This document shows, piece after piece, positions 33,355-45,294 of a stretch of 64,000 bases of DNA (its first letter is position 1; each line of letters begins with the position of its first letter). The notes under the pieces are model-generated. The model was not told the origin of the DNA. It saw only the letters and a list, made by a program, of their open reading frames with translations, and did not search any database. A program made the translations under genes and the position numbers. The DNA lies in contig NC_087168.1 in NCBI RefSeq assembly GCF_035594125.1, positions 7,556,650 to 7,620,649 of the forward strand, given 5' to 3'. Source of the stretch: Scylla paramamosain (Eukaryota; Arthropoda; Malacostraca; Decapoda; Portunidae).

Positions 33355-36115
33355 TAAAAATTATGTATATAAATATAGATGGTTTGGTGTCAAGCCTACT
33401 GGAACTTAAAGACTACTTAAAAAACAATAAACCAGACATAGCATGTTTAATGGAAACCAAACTAAAAGAGGAAATATAGTTGAGATTTGCAAAGGAAGGA
33501 TATAGCACATGGAGGAGAGACAGAAAAGGAAAGGGAGGAGAAGTGATGATATTGGTAAAAGAGGATATTGTTGTTGAGGAAGTAGAATATGGTGATGGAA
33601 TGGCAGAAACTTTTTCAGTGTTATGATTAAGATTAAAAGAAGTGAAAAAAGGAAAGTTAATGTGACCATCAAAACCTAAAGCATAGGAGACCAATAGATA
33701 TAAAATTATGCAACTAGAAATAAGAAATAGCACAGAGGAAATAATAAGGAAAAGTAACAAAGTGCTCTTATTAGGCGACTTCAACACTAATGGAATTGAC
33801 TGGGAGGAGACGGAAGTGTAAGAAAATGTTGGGTCATGAAGCAAAGAATTTGTGCAAACCATGATGTTGAAAACTATGAGACAATGAGTGAATGAACCTA
33901 CAAGATGCAAAGGGGAAGAAGAACCATCACAGTTGGACTTAGTGTTTATGAAAACCTGAGAAAGTAGACCAAGTATACATTGTCTGAGTCCATTGGGAAG
34001 AAGTGATCATGTGACAATAGAAAGAGTACTACAGGAGGAAAGTGTTGCACAGGAATTAACAATTTAGAAATGGGAGACAGAACTATGCTAAGGGAAACTT
34101 TGCAGAGCTTAATAAATCTAATGGAAAAATTAACTGGAAAGAGCTATTTGAAGATAAAATAGTGCAATAAAAATATGAGATATTTTTTTAGCGAGTATAG
34201 AGAGGGGGTGCAACAGTTTGTACCAAGTAACAAAGTGAAAATTGGGAAGCATGAGTTGTATAATGCCAAGTGTGTAAAAACAAAAAAAGAAAAGGGACAA
34301 AGCATGTAGGAAAATGATAAGAAAACTTAACAGAAATACTACTTAGAATACAGAAAGGTATAATAAGAAAAGAAGAAAGAAATTTTGAAAGTGATATAGT
34401 AAGAAAGAGCCCAAACTCTTCTACAGATACATAAATGGAAAAATGAAACATAAAGATGACATAAACAAGTTAAGAGGAGAAGGAAGAATTTTTAAAACTA
34501 CTGAGGAGATGAGTGAACTAATGGATGAGAGTTTTCAAGGTGTTTACAAAGGAAACAGATTTTATGGCACCAAAAGTGTTATCACAGAATGAGGGAATCC
34601 AGGAGATATCAAGAAACTGCTGAAAGAACTGGATGTTAGAAAAGCTATGGGACTAGATCAAGTAAATGTATGAATATTAAAAGAATGCAAAGAGAACAAA
34701 TGGAAGAACCCATATGCAGTATAATTAACAGCTCGCTGAAAGAAGGAAAAGTACCAAGGGAATGGAAAAGAGCTAACATAGTCCCAACATACAATGGGGG
34801 AAATAAAACAGAACCATTAAATTACAGAGCATTGTCACTAACAAGTATTGTAACCAAGCTTTGTGAAATAGCAATTAAAGATAGATGTATGCAATAATTG
34901 GAAGATGAAAAAATAATTACAGAAAAGCAATTTGGATTCTAGAAAGGGAGATCTTGTGTCACAAATCTACTGAGCTTTTATACAAGAGTAAAAGATGGAA
35001 TGCAAGAGAGGGACAGATGAGTTAATGTGGTATACCTGAATCTCAAAAAAGCATTTGATAAAGTTCTCCACAAAAGTCTCATAAGGAAGTTAAAGAATGA
35101 AGGAGGACTAGAAGGAGTAACATTGAGATGAATGGATGATTATTTACAAGGGAGGGAAATGAGAACAGTAATTAGAGATGTTAATTCAAGTTGGCACGAA
35201 GTGACAAGTGGGGTACCGCAAGGATCTGTGTTGGTACCTATCATGTTTCAAATATACGTAAATGATATGACAGGATCTAAATAGTTATATAAACCTTTTT
35301 GCTGATGATGCAAAAATAATTAAAATAATAAAGGATGAAAATGACTGCAAGGAGTTACAAAAGGATATTGATGAGATACATGCATGGAGCCAAAGATGGA
35401 AACTATAATTTAATGCCAGAAAATGCCATGTGTTGGAAATAGGAAAAAGTAGAAAGAAACCTTTGTGGAATTATAAAATGGGAGGAGAAATAATAATGAA
35501 AAGTAATGAAGAAGAAGATTTGGGAGTAATGATTCAGGACACATTATCACCTGAAAGGCACATAAATGGAATATTCTGCTCTACATACAGCTTGTTAACA
35601 AACATTAGGGTGGGTTTTTAACTATTTAGATAAATAAATGATGAAGAAAATTATAGCAAGCATGAAACAACCTAAACTGGAATACACAGTAGTTTGGGTG
35701 CCACATAGAAAAAAAGATATATGGAAACTAGAAAAATACAGAGGATAGCGACAAAGATGGTACCAGAATTGAAAGATTTAAGCTATGAAGAAAGACTTGA
35801 AGAGATGGGATTACCAACACTACAGGAGAGAAGAGAAAGAGGAGACCTGATAACAATGTGCAAATTAGTAAACAATATAGAAAGAATAGACAGAAATTAA
35901 TTGGTACTACAGATGGAGGAGGGAGAGAGACAGATGAGGGGTATGAGAAGAAAATAAAGAAGAGTGGATGTTCAAGCAAAATCAAGAAATGTAGCTTCCT
36001 CTATAGAACTATTGGAATCTGGAATGATCTGAAGGAAGAGGTGGTTGAGGTAAACAGTGTACACATGTTTAAAGAGAAACTGGACAAATATGGTTATGGA
36101 GACAGGACAAAATGA
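33355..36115 (+). pseudogene. Family B ORF2 remnant (copy B2)
   Basis: The endonuclease N-terminus is clear at 33360-33479: IMYINIDGLVSSLLELKDYL (Asn) and ACLMETKLKEEI (catalytic Glu). Later blocks are LLGDFNTNGIDW near 33770, SQLDLVF near 33930 and GRSDHVTIE near 33995. RT blocks are WKRANIVPTYNGGN, LNYRALSLTS, QFGF (then a stop), LKKAFDKVLHKS near 35045, [19 protein letters not shown] near 35205 and LFADDAKIIKI near 35300. The end is DKYGYGDRTK at 36083-36112. The two catalytic RT boxes survive but are in different frames. It is not functional. Confidence 0.78.
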
Positions 36116-36553
36116 GCTTTGGCTTGTGGCCTGTACAATACAACTAGGTAAATACACACACAGATTCATGTTTCCTTGACACAGCATCTGATTCTTGAAA
36201 GTATGAACTAGGCTTTAACTTCTATATTTTGACTGAGTTACCTATCTATTTATTCCCTGTCTATGATCAACTATCAATTTACACAATCAGTTTAATTATA
36301 GGTAGTCTTGCCTATATTCCATAATTTATACAATCTATCTATTTATCTGGGACTACCATGATACAATAGGACCATTTGCACATTTAGGGGCTGAAGGGTT
36401 CTCAGGCACAGGGGTTCAAATCCTGGTCACATTCTGAGGTTCAGAAGGGCATCCATTCAGGGCAATTGCTCCCAAATGCCAAATTCAAACCCCTTAGTGA
36501 TGAGGCACTGTCCTAGCCCTAAATGACTAGGGAAACCAGACACAATAAAAAAA

Positions 36554-36802
<249 letters not shown>

Positions 36803-37204
36803 AGGTCAGCAATCACACACAGAATACCCCAAAACACCACACATACATATAAACATCACTCACACCCTTAGCCCCACTGGCCCCTAGTGGAAAGGGATAG
36901 TCTTGTAGAAAATCCTACTACATCTCAGGAGCTTAGGCATAACATTACTGGCCACATACTTCTACAGGAAGATTCAACAGCATGCATACACTGATTTACC
37001 CCTGTCCCTTCATAATGAGACCCTTCCCTATCCCACACCTCCTTCAGTTCTTAGACCACAGCAGATGCAGGGTACTTCCTATGGAGTACACCACATCCTA
37101 ACTAAATCCATACACCAATGGACCCTACCAAGAGCGCTCACACCTTCTCCCTGGGATCAATGAGACCAGATAATTTTCATGCACTCACCACTGCCATTTC
37201 ATTC

Positions 37205-37560
37205 ACCTCTATCATATACAATTGCTCTTGCTTGCTACACAGTAATTCTTTTCTCATTCACATTATCCATCCACTCCAGGTGAAGACTTCCTCTAAACCT
37301 TTCACTGAGAACATCTGACTTCATTATTCTCTTTATTAGTTTACTGTCCTGCATTCTCCCCACATGCCCAAACAATCTTAATACTCTGATCTGCCCATCC
37401 ACCCAACTTTCTCAAAACACCAGTTCTTCTTACTTTTTATTTTTCTTTCTCTCAATATTATTCCACACATTCCTTAAACATTTAATTTCCATTACATTCA
37501 ACTGTTTCTTTTCCACTATCCCCATGTTACATGTTTCAGCACCATACAGCTAGCACAGTG
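37205..37560 (-). pseudogene. LINE C-terminal remnant, RTE-like
   Basis: The minus strand reads YGAETCNMGI, then MEIKCLRNVW, RVLRLFGHVGRMQDSKLIKR and then LEWMDNV. This order (YG-x-E-T-W … E-x-K-C-L-R … R-L-x-W-F-G-H-V-x-R-M … W-x-D-x-V) is that of the C-terminal region after the RT domain in RTE-like and related LINEs. Stops occur inside. Two other minus-strand pieces that could be from the same lineage lie at 50785-51075 and 56020-56365. Confidence 0.65.
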
Positions 37561-37595
37561 ACCACCACTATTCCCTCGTATAACTTTTTACTTGT

Positions 37596-39542
37596 ATCTT
37601 GAAAGGTTTTGACACTCTATTAATGAAGGAGTTTTTAGCTAGTTGGAGAACAGATTTGGCATGGTTCTGGACAGAAATATAAAATGCATGAGATTCTGGT
37701 GATTGAAGGCTTAAGTACCTTTTGTGGGTTACCTCTTTATCATGTATAGCACGAGAACAAGCTGTGTTAAACCAAGGTTTGGAAGTTTAAGTCGAGAAGA
37801 AGAGTGAGGAATGTACGCCTCCATGTCAGACACTATCACCTCTGTTATGCGCTCAGCACACAAAGATGGGTCTCTGACACGGAAGCAGTAGTCATTCCAA
37901 GGAAAATCAGCAAAATACCTCCTCAGGTCCCCCCAACTAGCAGAGGCAAAACACCAGAGGCACCTTCACTTAGGGGATCCTGAGGAGGGATTGGAGCAAT
38001 AGGACAAGATACAGATATGAGATTGTGATTGGAGGAGCCCAACATAGAAGAAAGGGTGACAGCATAAGCAGAAGGATTAGAGGTCAGGAAAAGGTCAAGA
38101 ATGTTGGGCATATCTCCAAGACCATCAGGAATATGAGTAGGGTGTTGCACCAAATGCTCTAGGTTGTGGAGGATAGCAAAGTTGAAGGCTAGTTCACCAG
38201 GATGGTCAGTGAAGGGAGAGGAAAGCTAAAGCTGGTGGTGAACATTGAAGTCTCCAAGAATGGAGATCTTTGCAAAAGGGAAGAGGGTCGGAATGTGCTC
38301 CACTTTGGAAGTTAAGTAGTCAAAGAATTTTTTATAGTCAGAGGAGTTAGGTGAGAGGTATACAGCACAGATAAATTTAGTTTGAGAGTGACTCTGTAGT
38401 CGCAGCCAGATGATAGAAAACTCTAAAGATTCAAGAGCATGGGCACGAGAGCAGGTTAAGTAATTGTGCACATAAACGCAACATCCAGCTTTGGATCGAA
38501 AATAAGGATAGAGAAAGTAGGAGGAAACAGAAAAGGGGCTACTGTCAGTTGCCTCAGACACCTGAGTTTCAGTGAGGAAAAGAACGATGAAGTTTAGAAG
38601 AGAAGAGGTGGTGATCTACAGATTGAAAATTAGATCTTAGACTGCAAATGTTGCAGAAGTTAATGAAGAAAAAGTTGAGGGGGGGGTGTCAAGACACTTA
38701 GGGTCGTCGACAGAAGAGCAGTCCGACCTGGGGACATTTATGGTCCCCTCCCCAGATGGGGACTCTGAGGCAGGTGTAGGAGTTGCCATGATAATTTTAA
38801 AATTTTTGAGTAAAAGGTGTGTGTGTTATTAAGTGCTTGTAGTTTTGTGTGGAGGAAGAGAGTTGTCTTTAGAGGGCAGGCTGTGACTGCCTCCTTGTGT
38901 TGTGAGACACAAAGAGAAACGTTCAGTGAGGTCACAGCTGGGTTTAATGATAAGTTCACAGCACTCCCTGAACAGTGCTTTAGATCTCACTGGGAGTAAT
39001 TATCGTTTCGGCAGGTGTCTACTGCCTCCTCGTATATACTATTATACTGCTTTTCTAGACAGGGTAGAATCAAAAGCTTTTCATCTCATCAACTCCTCTC
39101 CTCTAACTGACTGTCTTCAGCCTCTCTCTCATCACCGCAATGTTGCATCTCTAGCTGTCTTCTACCACTATTTTCATGCTAACTGCTCTTCTGATCTTGC
39201 TAACTGCATGCCTCTCCTCCTCCTGTGGCCTCGCTGCACAAGACTTTCTTATTTTTCTCACCCCTATTCTGTCCACCTCTCTAATGCAAGAATTAACCAG
39301 TATTCTCATTTATTCATCCCTTTCTCTGGTAAACTCTGGAACTCCCTGCCTGCTTCTGTATTTCCACTTTCCTATGACTTGAATTCCTTGAAGAGAGAGG
39401 TTTCAAGACACTTATCCTTCAGTTTTTGACTACCACTTTGGACCCTTTTATGGGACTGGCATTTCAGTGGGCATTTTTTTTTATTGGACTTTTGTTGCCC
39501 TTGGCCAGTGTCCCTCCTACATAAAAAAAAAAAAAAAAAATG
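37596..39542. mobile_element. Family A retrotransposon with 5' inversion (copy A3, twin-priming structure)
   Basis: Bases 37596-39029 are the minus-strand 5' half of family A: full 5' terminus at 39029, 5' UTR, ATG region near 38790 and endonuclease frame (38561-38226 with [12 protein letters not shown]). It ends inside the linker at ATCTTGAAAGG. From about 39040 to 39542 the same element continues on the plus strand: RT C-terminus ([12 protein letters not shown] through [10 protein letters not shown]), 3' UTR CCTTGGCCAGTGTCCCTCC and an A-tail. A roughly 10-bp filler separates them. About 1.4 kb of the middle (RT core) is missing. This is the exact layout expected from twin priming during target-primed reverse transcription. 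Confidence 0.85.
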
Positions 39543-39787
39543 TTCTATATCTAAAGATCTTTCCAGTTCACCAAGTACTTTTACTTCTTCCTTTGCTATA
39601 CATTTCACCTGTCTCAATTCTTCTGTCCATTTTATACAATTAATGATAACAGCTTTTTTGAAAAGTATCTTTATACACTAGAAATAAGAGCAACAATTAT
39701 TTCCCATTTGCTCTTTATCATTTTCTTTTATTATAATAATATCAGTTATTATTTATTATAAAAGAAAGAATCCAATAAAATTCTTAC

Positions 39788-39999
39788 CTGGGACTGAACT
39801 CTTGTGACATGTGTCTATGTATCCGTCGTCTGTCACGGACGGAGAAAAGATGCTGGGAAAGGGTGCAGTTGTCTTGAGAGGATCTTCAACACCAGCCACA
39901 AATCGCATGTTTGGAGGTTTGGATGAATTTTGCAGAAAATCACTATAGAGCTGAGCAGCATTTGTGTAGGATCTTGCACCAGGATATTTAGGGCCAGAT
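39788..39999 (-). CDS. MSTO1: Host gene, internal exon (Misato/DML1-like)
   Basis: This 212-bp exon has an acceptor TAAATTTCAG and a donor CCCAG|GTAAGAA on the minus strand. Its first base A completes AGA with the AG of the upstream exon, 70 codons follow, and one G is left for the next exon. It reads SGPKYPGARSYTNAAQLYSD, PPNMRFVAGVEDPLKTTAPF and PSIFSPSVTDDGYIDTC. There are no stops in that frame. The P-F/Y-P-x-I/L-F-S block after a Thr/Pro stretch is where Misato proteins carry a similar phrase (recollected, not aligned). It has no similarity to the transposons around it and is not repeated in the window. Its codon use is balanced, unlike the A-rich family B ORFs. Confidence 0.75.
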
Positions 40000-40310
40000 C
40001 TGAAATTTAATTCAGCTTAGAACCCAAACCTGCCAATACCATGATCTGATACTGTGTTTGTAGCATGCCACTAAATGTACATATTGTTCACTTTATATCA
40101 GAAGCAGGAATTTTAAGAATGTTGATGTAAATATATGACTTCAGAGGAAAACCAAAATAAAAGACTAACTGAGAATCAGAAAAGTGTACTCCTTTTATAC
40201 ATACAAGATGAACTGATACTCTCTTTCAAAAATAAGTTTTAAAATTCTGAAAATGAGCATACACATGTGTGTAAATTTTGCCAGTCTTCATATTCACCCA
40301 CTTTACAATC

Positions 40311-40535
<225 letters not shown>

Positions 40536-41517
40536 ATAAAAAAATATAAAAAAAATGGGGAGTTTGGTAAATTAGTGAGTGTCACCAGGCAGCAGGACCA
40601 GCCATGTTCCCTTCACACATATAGGAGCAATATCAAATATGCCTACAGTGTCATTCAATATACATAAAGATGCAATGAGCTTATATAATATACTTTTCTA
40701 CTCAATTCTTTCTAGGTAGTAACACAAGTAAAATCAAACTGTATCCATGAACAAAAGTATTCAAGTTGATTTTCTAATGAATTGGTCATTTCAAGATTCG
40801 ACCCCCCCAAAAAAAAAAAAATACTCCACTGATCAGAAGAGTAGATGACGGTAAAAATGAAGACAACATGTTTGTGCCACTTACAGGTCCAGATTACATA
40901 GATCAGCTTCCTAGTATATGGAAACAACAATTTCAATTGAAAATAGGCAAGTCAAGTGTCCTGGCAAGAGTAATGCTTTATATCTAACCAAAACAAACAT
41001 ATGACTGGCCCGCCATAGTTGAAATTAACAAACACCTAGTTGAACAACCAGTTAATTCCTGTTGCAATGTCCATGCCACTACTCCATGTACCTGTGGCTT
41101 CCTGTATTCCTCTCCTGTTATGCCAGAGCAGTCCTGAGAGATGTTTGTTTTGGTGTTCAATTACTTTGCCATATTGCTTTCTTCACGAAAGAGATGCTAA
41201 AATCCTCACGAAAATAACTATATCTATATATCACATTGTTATTGTGCAAGTGTGGCTTATAATATGCCATATCTGAAATATTGATAACGGCATTACTAAA
41301 TAATCAAAAAAATATTTCTGTTTTGACCAACTTCTCTTAAAATTATATATACAAGATATTTAAAAGTCAATGCAGAATTTTGAAAGTATCATAATAATCA
41401 ATGTTCTATGTATCTGTATGCACATATAATGTACAATAACAATATTTTAGCTCATGTCACTAGGGGACATGCAGTAGCGACATGTGGCAGATTAGTTCCG
41501 AAAACTCCCAACTGACA

Positions 41518-41518
<1 letters not shown>

Positions 41519-41597
<79 letters not shown>
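41519..41597. repeat. (CT)n microsatellite
   Basis: About 39 CT units with no interruption. Confidence 0.98.
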
Positions 41598-41599
<2 letters not shown>

Positions 41600-42234
41600 C
41601 ACAGTCTTATTTTCACATCATGTCCTATTATTCCAGTGGCACTTATGGACCTGACAAAGTGGAGTTGCTTTTTGCACTTAATCTACTAAGTTCTTAATAA
41701 GGAACTATTCTGATCTTCTCTGAAATGACTATCATTTCAGTGTCAACGATCCATCTCTAAGCAGAGCAGACCAATAATTGTCTCTGGTATACAAGCTTGT
41801 ATTTCACATATTTTCCTTATTCTGAAAGCTCATAAAACTTAGTTCAACTTCAAGTAAGCTTGCTCCAGGGTAGATATGAAGTGAGACTATGGCCTTTAAG
41901 TATTTATCTCAAAGCAATCAGTTATTGCAATAGAAAATGGAAATTCATTTTAATGACCATGGGAAACTTATTTCTAGTGTGTTCTCTGTTAGGCCAATAA
42001 ACTAATGATGGTATTAAATGTGAGGAGCATTCATGAATAACATGATTAAAAGCTATTCACATTAAACCTATAGCCCAAGTCTGACATTTGGATTAAGCCT
42101 GATTCTCATGAGGGCTATAACAAATTGCTGAAATCTAGTTAAACAAGATGCCTCCTTCAAATAACCACTAATGATAATTTCAAAAATATGCATTAAGACA
42201 TGAAATGTTGGTACCATGAGTGGGGATTATCACA

Positions 42235-42258
42235 ATAAATTATGGCGATAATTTATTG
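42235..42258. repeat. Perfect AT-rich hairpin
   Basis: Arms AATAAATTAT and ATAATTTATT with a 4-nt loop GGCG. No flanking element was recognised. Confidence 0.85.
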
Positions 42259-42984
42259 CAATAATGATATTGAGTTATCGGTCATCTGATAATTATTTTT
42301 CCTGGTCATCAATTCATCAGTATCACTGATACTTTTGGTCCCAAACCAGTGATGATCGATAATTTTAGTTTTTTGAAACTGAGCATGTTGAAATTTTTTA
42401 CTTTCAAAATCAAATTTAATTATACTTAAAACAGTACTTTTCATTAGTGAAGAGACAGGATAAACATTGAATCTGAAGTCTTTTCTAAGATAAAGATAAA
42501 AATAAAGATTTGGATTTATAATTATTTTTTTTTTTTTTTACTTAAAATATCAACATTTTAATTGCTAGAATCAGAATTTTGGATTTACCAATTTATTTAT
42601 TATTGGAAATAATATCAGTTATCATGGTACTTTTTTTCTCATTATCACACCCAGCCATGCTTGATACCCCAGTGTAATACTTTACATTCACATAATTTTC
42701 AGGATGACCGGGAACTGATAAAATGACACACCACTCTCCCCTTGTTTGTTTTTGCACCCAACTGCACAAAAACTGTAGACCATGGTTAAAAAGGTCATTG
42801 GCAATGAGCTAAGGTACTCGGTCATGATAAATATGGATCTCTCAAAATGACCAAATTTTGCATTTGATCATCTTGATCTCGGTCTTGGTGATGCCATCAT
42901 GTGCAACCCCTCTATATATTGTATTATGTTATACAGGTATCCGATTTTTATACTACTGTTTTTACTTATCTATTTATTTATTGA

Positions 42985-43632
42985 AGATAATGGATCCCAC
43001 CACTTTTTATGGCAAAAAAAAAAAAAATGTGAATGAGGCACTGATGATGTGGATTCTTCTGGTGAATCTTATCTTCTGTCTTCAAATTATGATTCAGATG
43101 AGGCAGATAACATCTCTTCCTCAAAAATTGATAGTATGGAAAGTGAATGCATTGAAGTAGACAAAATGCAAGCCTCCCCAGATGAGTCCAGATTGAGTCA
43201 GATAATTCAAATCATACTTGGGGACCTGTAACTACAAGTACACCAGGATGTTCCAATTTACTTCTACTGAGAAAATGACAGTAACACCACAAACTAGTGA
43301 AGATAAAGAAACAAACCCACAAGTTTTATACTTTTTTTTTTTTTACATGAAATCCTTGATCTGACAGCTGTAAAAGGTAAAAGATATGTAGACAGTGTAT
43401 TGATGCGGCAGCCGTAATATCAAAGATGAACCAATGGTACCCAACAACACAGAAAGATATGAAAAAAACGCTGGGCATCATAATATGCATGGGTTGGTGT
43501 GAAAACCTTAAGTACTCATATTTCTGTATTGGCCCAGGAAAGAAATTGTATGATTGCCCTTTTGTGTACAACCACATGACCAAATAGGTTTCAGAATCTT
43601 TTGAGATTTTTGCACTTTACAAACATTATTAT
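42985..43632 (+). pseudogene. piggyBac-like transposase, N-terminal part
   Basis: An acidic N-terminal stretch (SSGESYLLSSNYDSDEADN, from about 43050) is followed, after frame changes, by KMNQWYPTTQKDMKKTLGII, CMGWCENLKYSYF and then RFQNLLRFLHFTNI (43590-43632). This is the W-x-P-x-T-x-x-E-M-K-x-F-L-G-I-I-I-C-M-G … R-F-x-x-I-L-R-F-L-H-F order at the start of the piggyBac transposase domain. Catalytic Asp residues lie further downstream and are missing. The sequence breaks off 30-40 bp before family A copy A4, which may have been inserted into it, but 44342 onward does not continue the transposase. TTAA ends were not found. Confidence 0.75.
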
Positions 43633-43659
43633 TATTATTATTTTTTTCTTTTTATTTAT

Positions 43660-44341
43660 TTATTTTTTTTTAAATGTAGGAAGGACACTGGCCAAGGGCA
43701 ACAAAAATCCAATAAAAAAAATTCCCACTGAAATGTCAGTCCCATAAAAGGTCAAAGCAGTAGTCAAAAATTGATGAATAAGTGTCTTGAAACCTCCCTC
43801 TTGAAGGAATTCAAGTCATAGGAAGGTGGAAATACAGAAGCAGGCAGGGAGTTCCAGAGTTTACCAGAGAAAGGGATGAATGATTGAGAATACTGGTTAA
43901 CTCTTGCATTAGAGAGGTGGACACAATAGGGATGAGAGAAAGAAGAAAGTCTTGTGCAGTGAGGCCACAGGAGGAGGGGAGGCATGCAGTTAGCAAGATC
44001 AGAAGAGCAGTTAGCATGAAAATAGCGGTAGAAGACAGCTAGAGATGCAACATTGCAGTGGTGAGAGAGAGGCTGAAGACAGTCAGTTAGAGGAGAGGAG
44101 TTGATGAGACGAAAAGCTTTTGATTCCACCCTGTCTAGAAGAGCAGTATGAGTGGAACCCCCCCAGACATGTGAAGCATACTCCATACATGGATGGATAA
44201 GGCCCTTGTACAGAGTTAGCAGCTGGGGGGTGGTGAGAAAAACTGGCAGAGACGTCTCAGAACGCCTAACTTCATAGAAGCTGTTTTAGCTAGAGATGAG
44301 ATGTGAAGTTTCCAGTTCAGATTATAAGTAAAGGACAGACC
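43660..44341 (-). mobile_element. Family A retrotransposon, 5'-truncated (copy A4)
   Basis: Holds the 3' UTR (GACACTGGCCAAGGGCAAC on the plus strand) and the RT C-terminal region. The open frame 44186-43764 gives [20 protein letters not shown] through [12 protein letters not shown]. It is truncated at GGACAGACC (44341), the position of LGLSF in A5. One extra T (44229 region, GGGGGGTGGTGAG) shifts the frame upstream. It is close in sequence to A1 and A5, with several CG-to-CA/TG changes. Confidence 0.9.
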
Positions 44342-45033
44342 ATTTATGAGCCCTAACAAGGATTTCTCAATTCACAATTATCATTTGAATTAACTAAAAA
44401 GTAAAAAGGTTCTGAACCAATGGAGCTGATCAATCCTTGGTGTACCCATATCATTCCTAGCTCCTTTTCCTTTACTTTATCTGTTTTCACCCTATATTAA
44501 AGACTCATTAATTTCCAACATAAAACATTATCACTCCTAAATCTTTCTTTCTTTTTTTTCTTTTTATTAACCTCTTTGGCACGATGACACAATATACATG
44601 TCATTTAATCTCTCGTAGCATATCTGAATGACATGCATACTTCTTCATAGTCATTTCAGCCTGTGTGTGTTTCATTTCTTCTCGGATATAGTACAAGATC
44701 TTTCAGAATGTTGGCCGGATATGATATGGTGTTTTACATTCCTCCCAATATTATTCTAATGTCAGAATATGAGGGAATTTCACACACTCATAGTAGATCT
44801 TAGCAAATGGTTTCTAGCACTGGTAGTCAAATATCCTTGGTTTCTACCATGAAATAACACAAATAAAGTGAGGGAAAAGATGATACTTGTGAGTGTAGAA
44901 ACCTCTTGCCCATCGAGTTGCCAGTACATACTTACTCGCACCTTTGGTCATGTATCATGTCACCCCACCCCCTCCCTTCCCTGCTCCTCTCATCTGTTTC
45001 TGCTTTTATTTTTCCCTTTTCTCTGTTATTTTT

Positions 45034-45037
<4 letters not shown>

Positions 45038-45085
<48 letters not shown>

Positions 45086-45090
45086 TGTAT

Positions 45091-45177
<87 letters not shown>
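45038..45177. repeat. Compound (GA)n-(GT)n microsatellite
   Basis: About 22 GA units, the bridge GTGTGTATG, then about 45 GT units. Confidence 0.97.
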
Positions 45178-45180
<3 letters not shown>

Positions 45181-45294
45181 ATTTGGTCAAGTAATTGACC
45201 CTATTGCTTATCACCTCCTTCCTACAACAATCTTGTGTGTGTATTTACCTAGTTGTATTTACCTAGTTGTATAGTACAGGGTCCGAGCCAAAGC

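Larger units (their letters stand above)
32664..36162 (+). mobile_element. Family B retrotransposon, 5'-truncated and degraded (copy B2)
   Basis: Lies about 3.1 kb downstream of B1 in the same orientation. It begins within ORF1 and ends at TACAACTAGGTAAATACACA with about five AC units. The 5' UTR and the ORF1 start are absent. Stops and frameshifts are frequent through both ORFs. B1 and B2 are not a tandem duplication, since the flanks differ. Confidence 0.85.

Noticed and set aside
33413..33910. 165-codon minus-strand frame opposite family B ORF2
   Set aside because: Antisense shadow of the endonuclease region; composition explained by the purine-rich sense strand.
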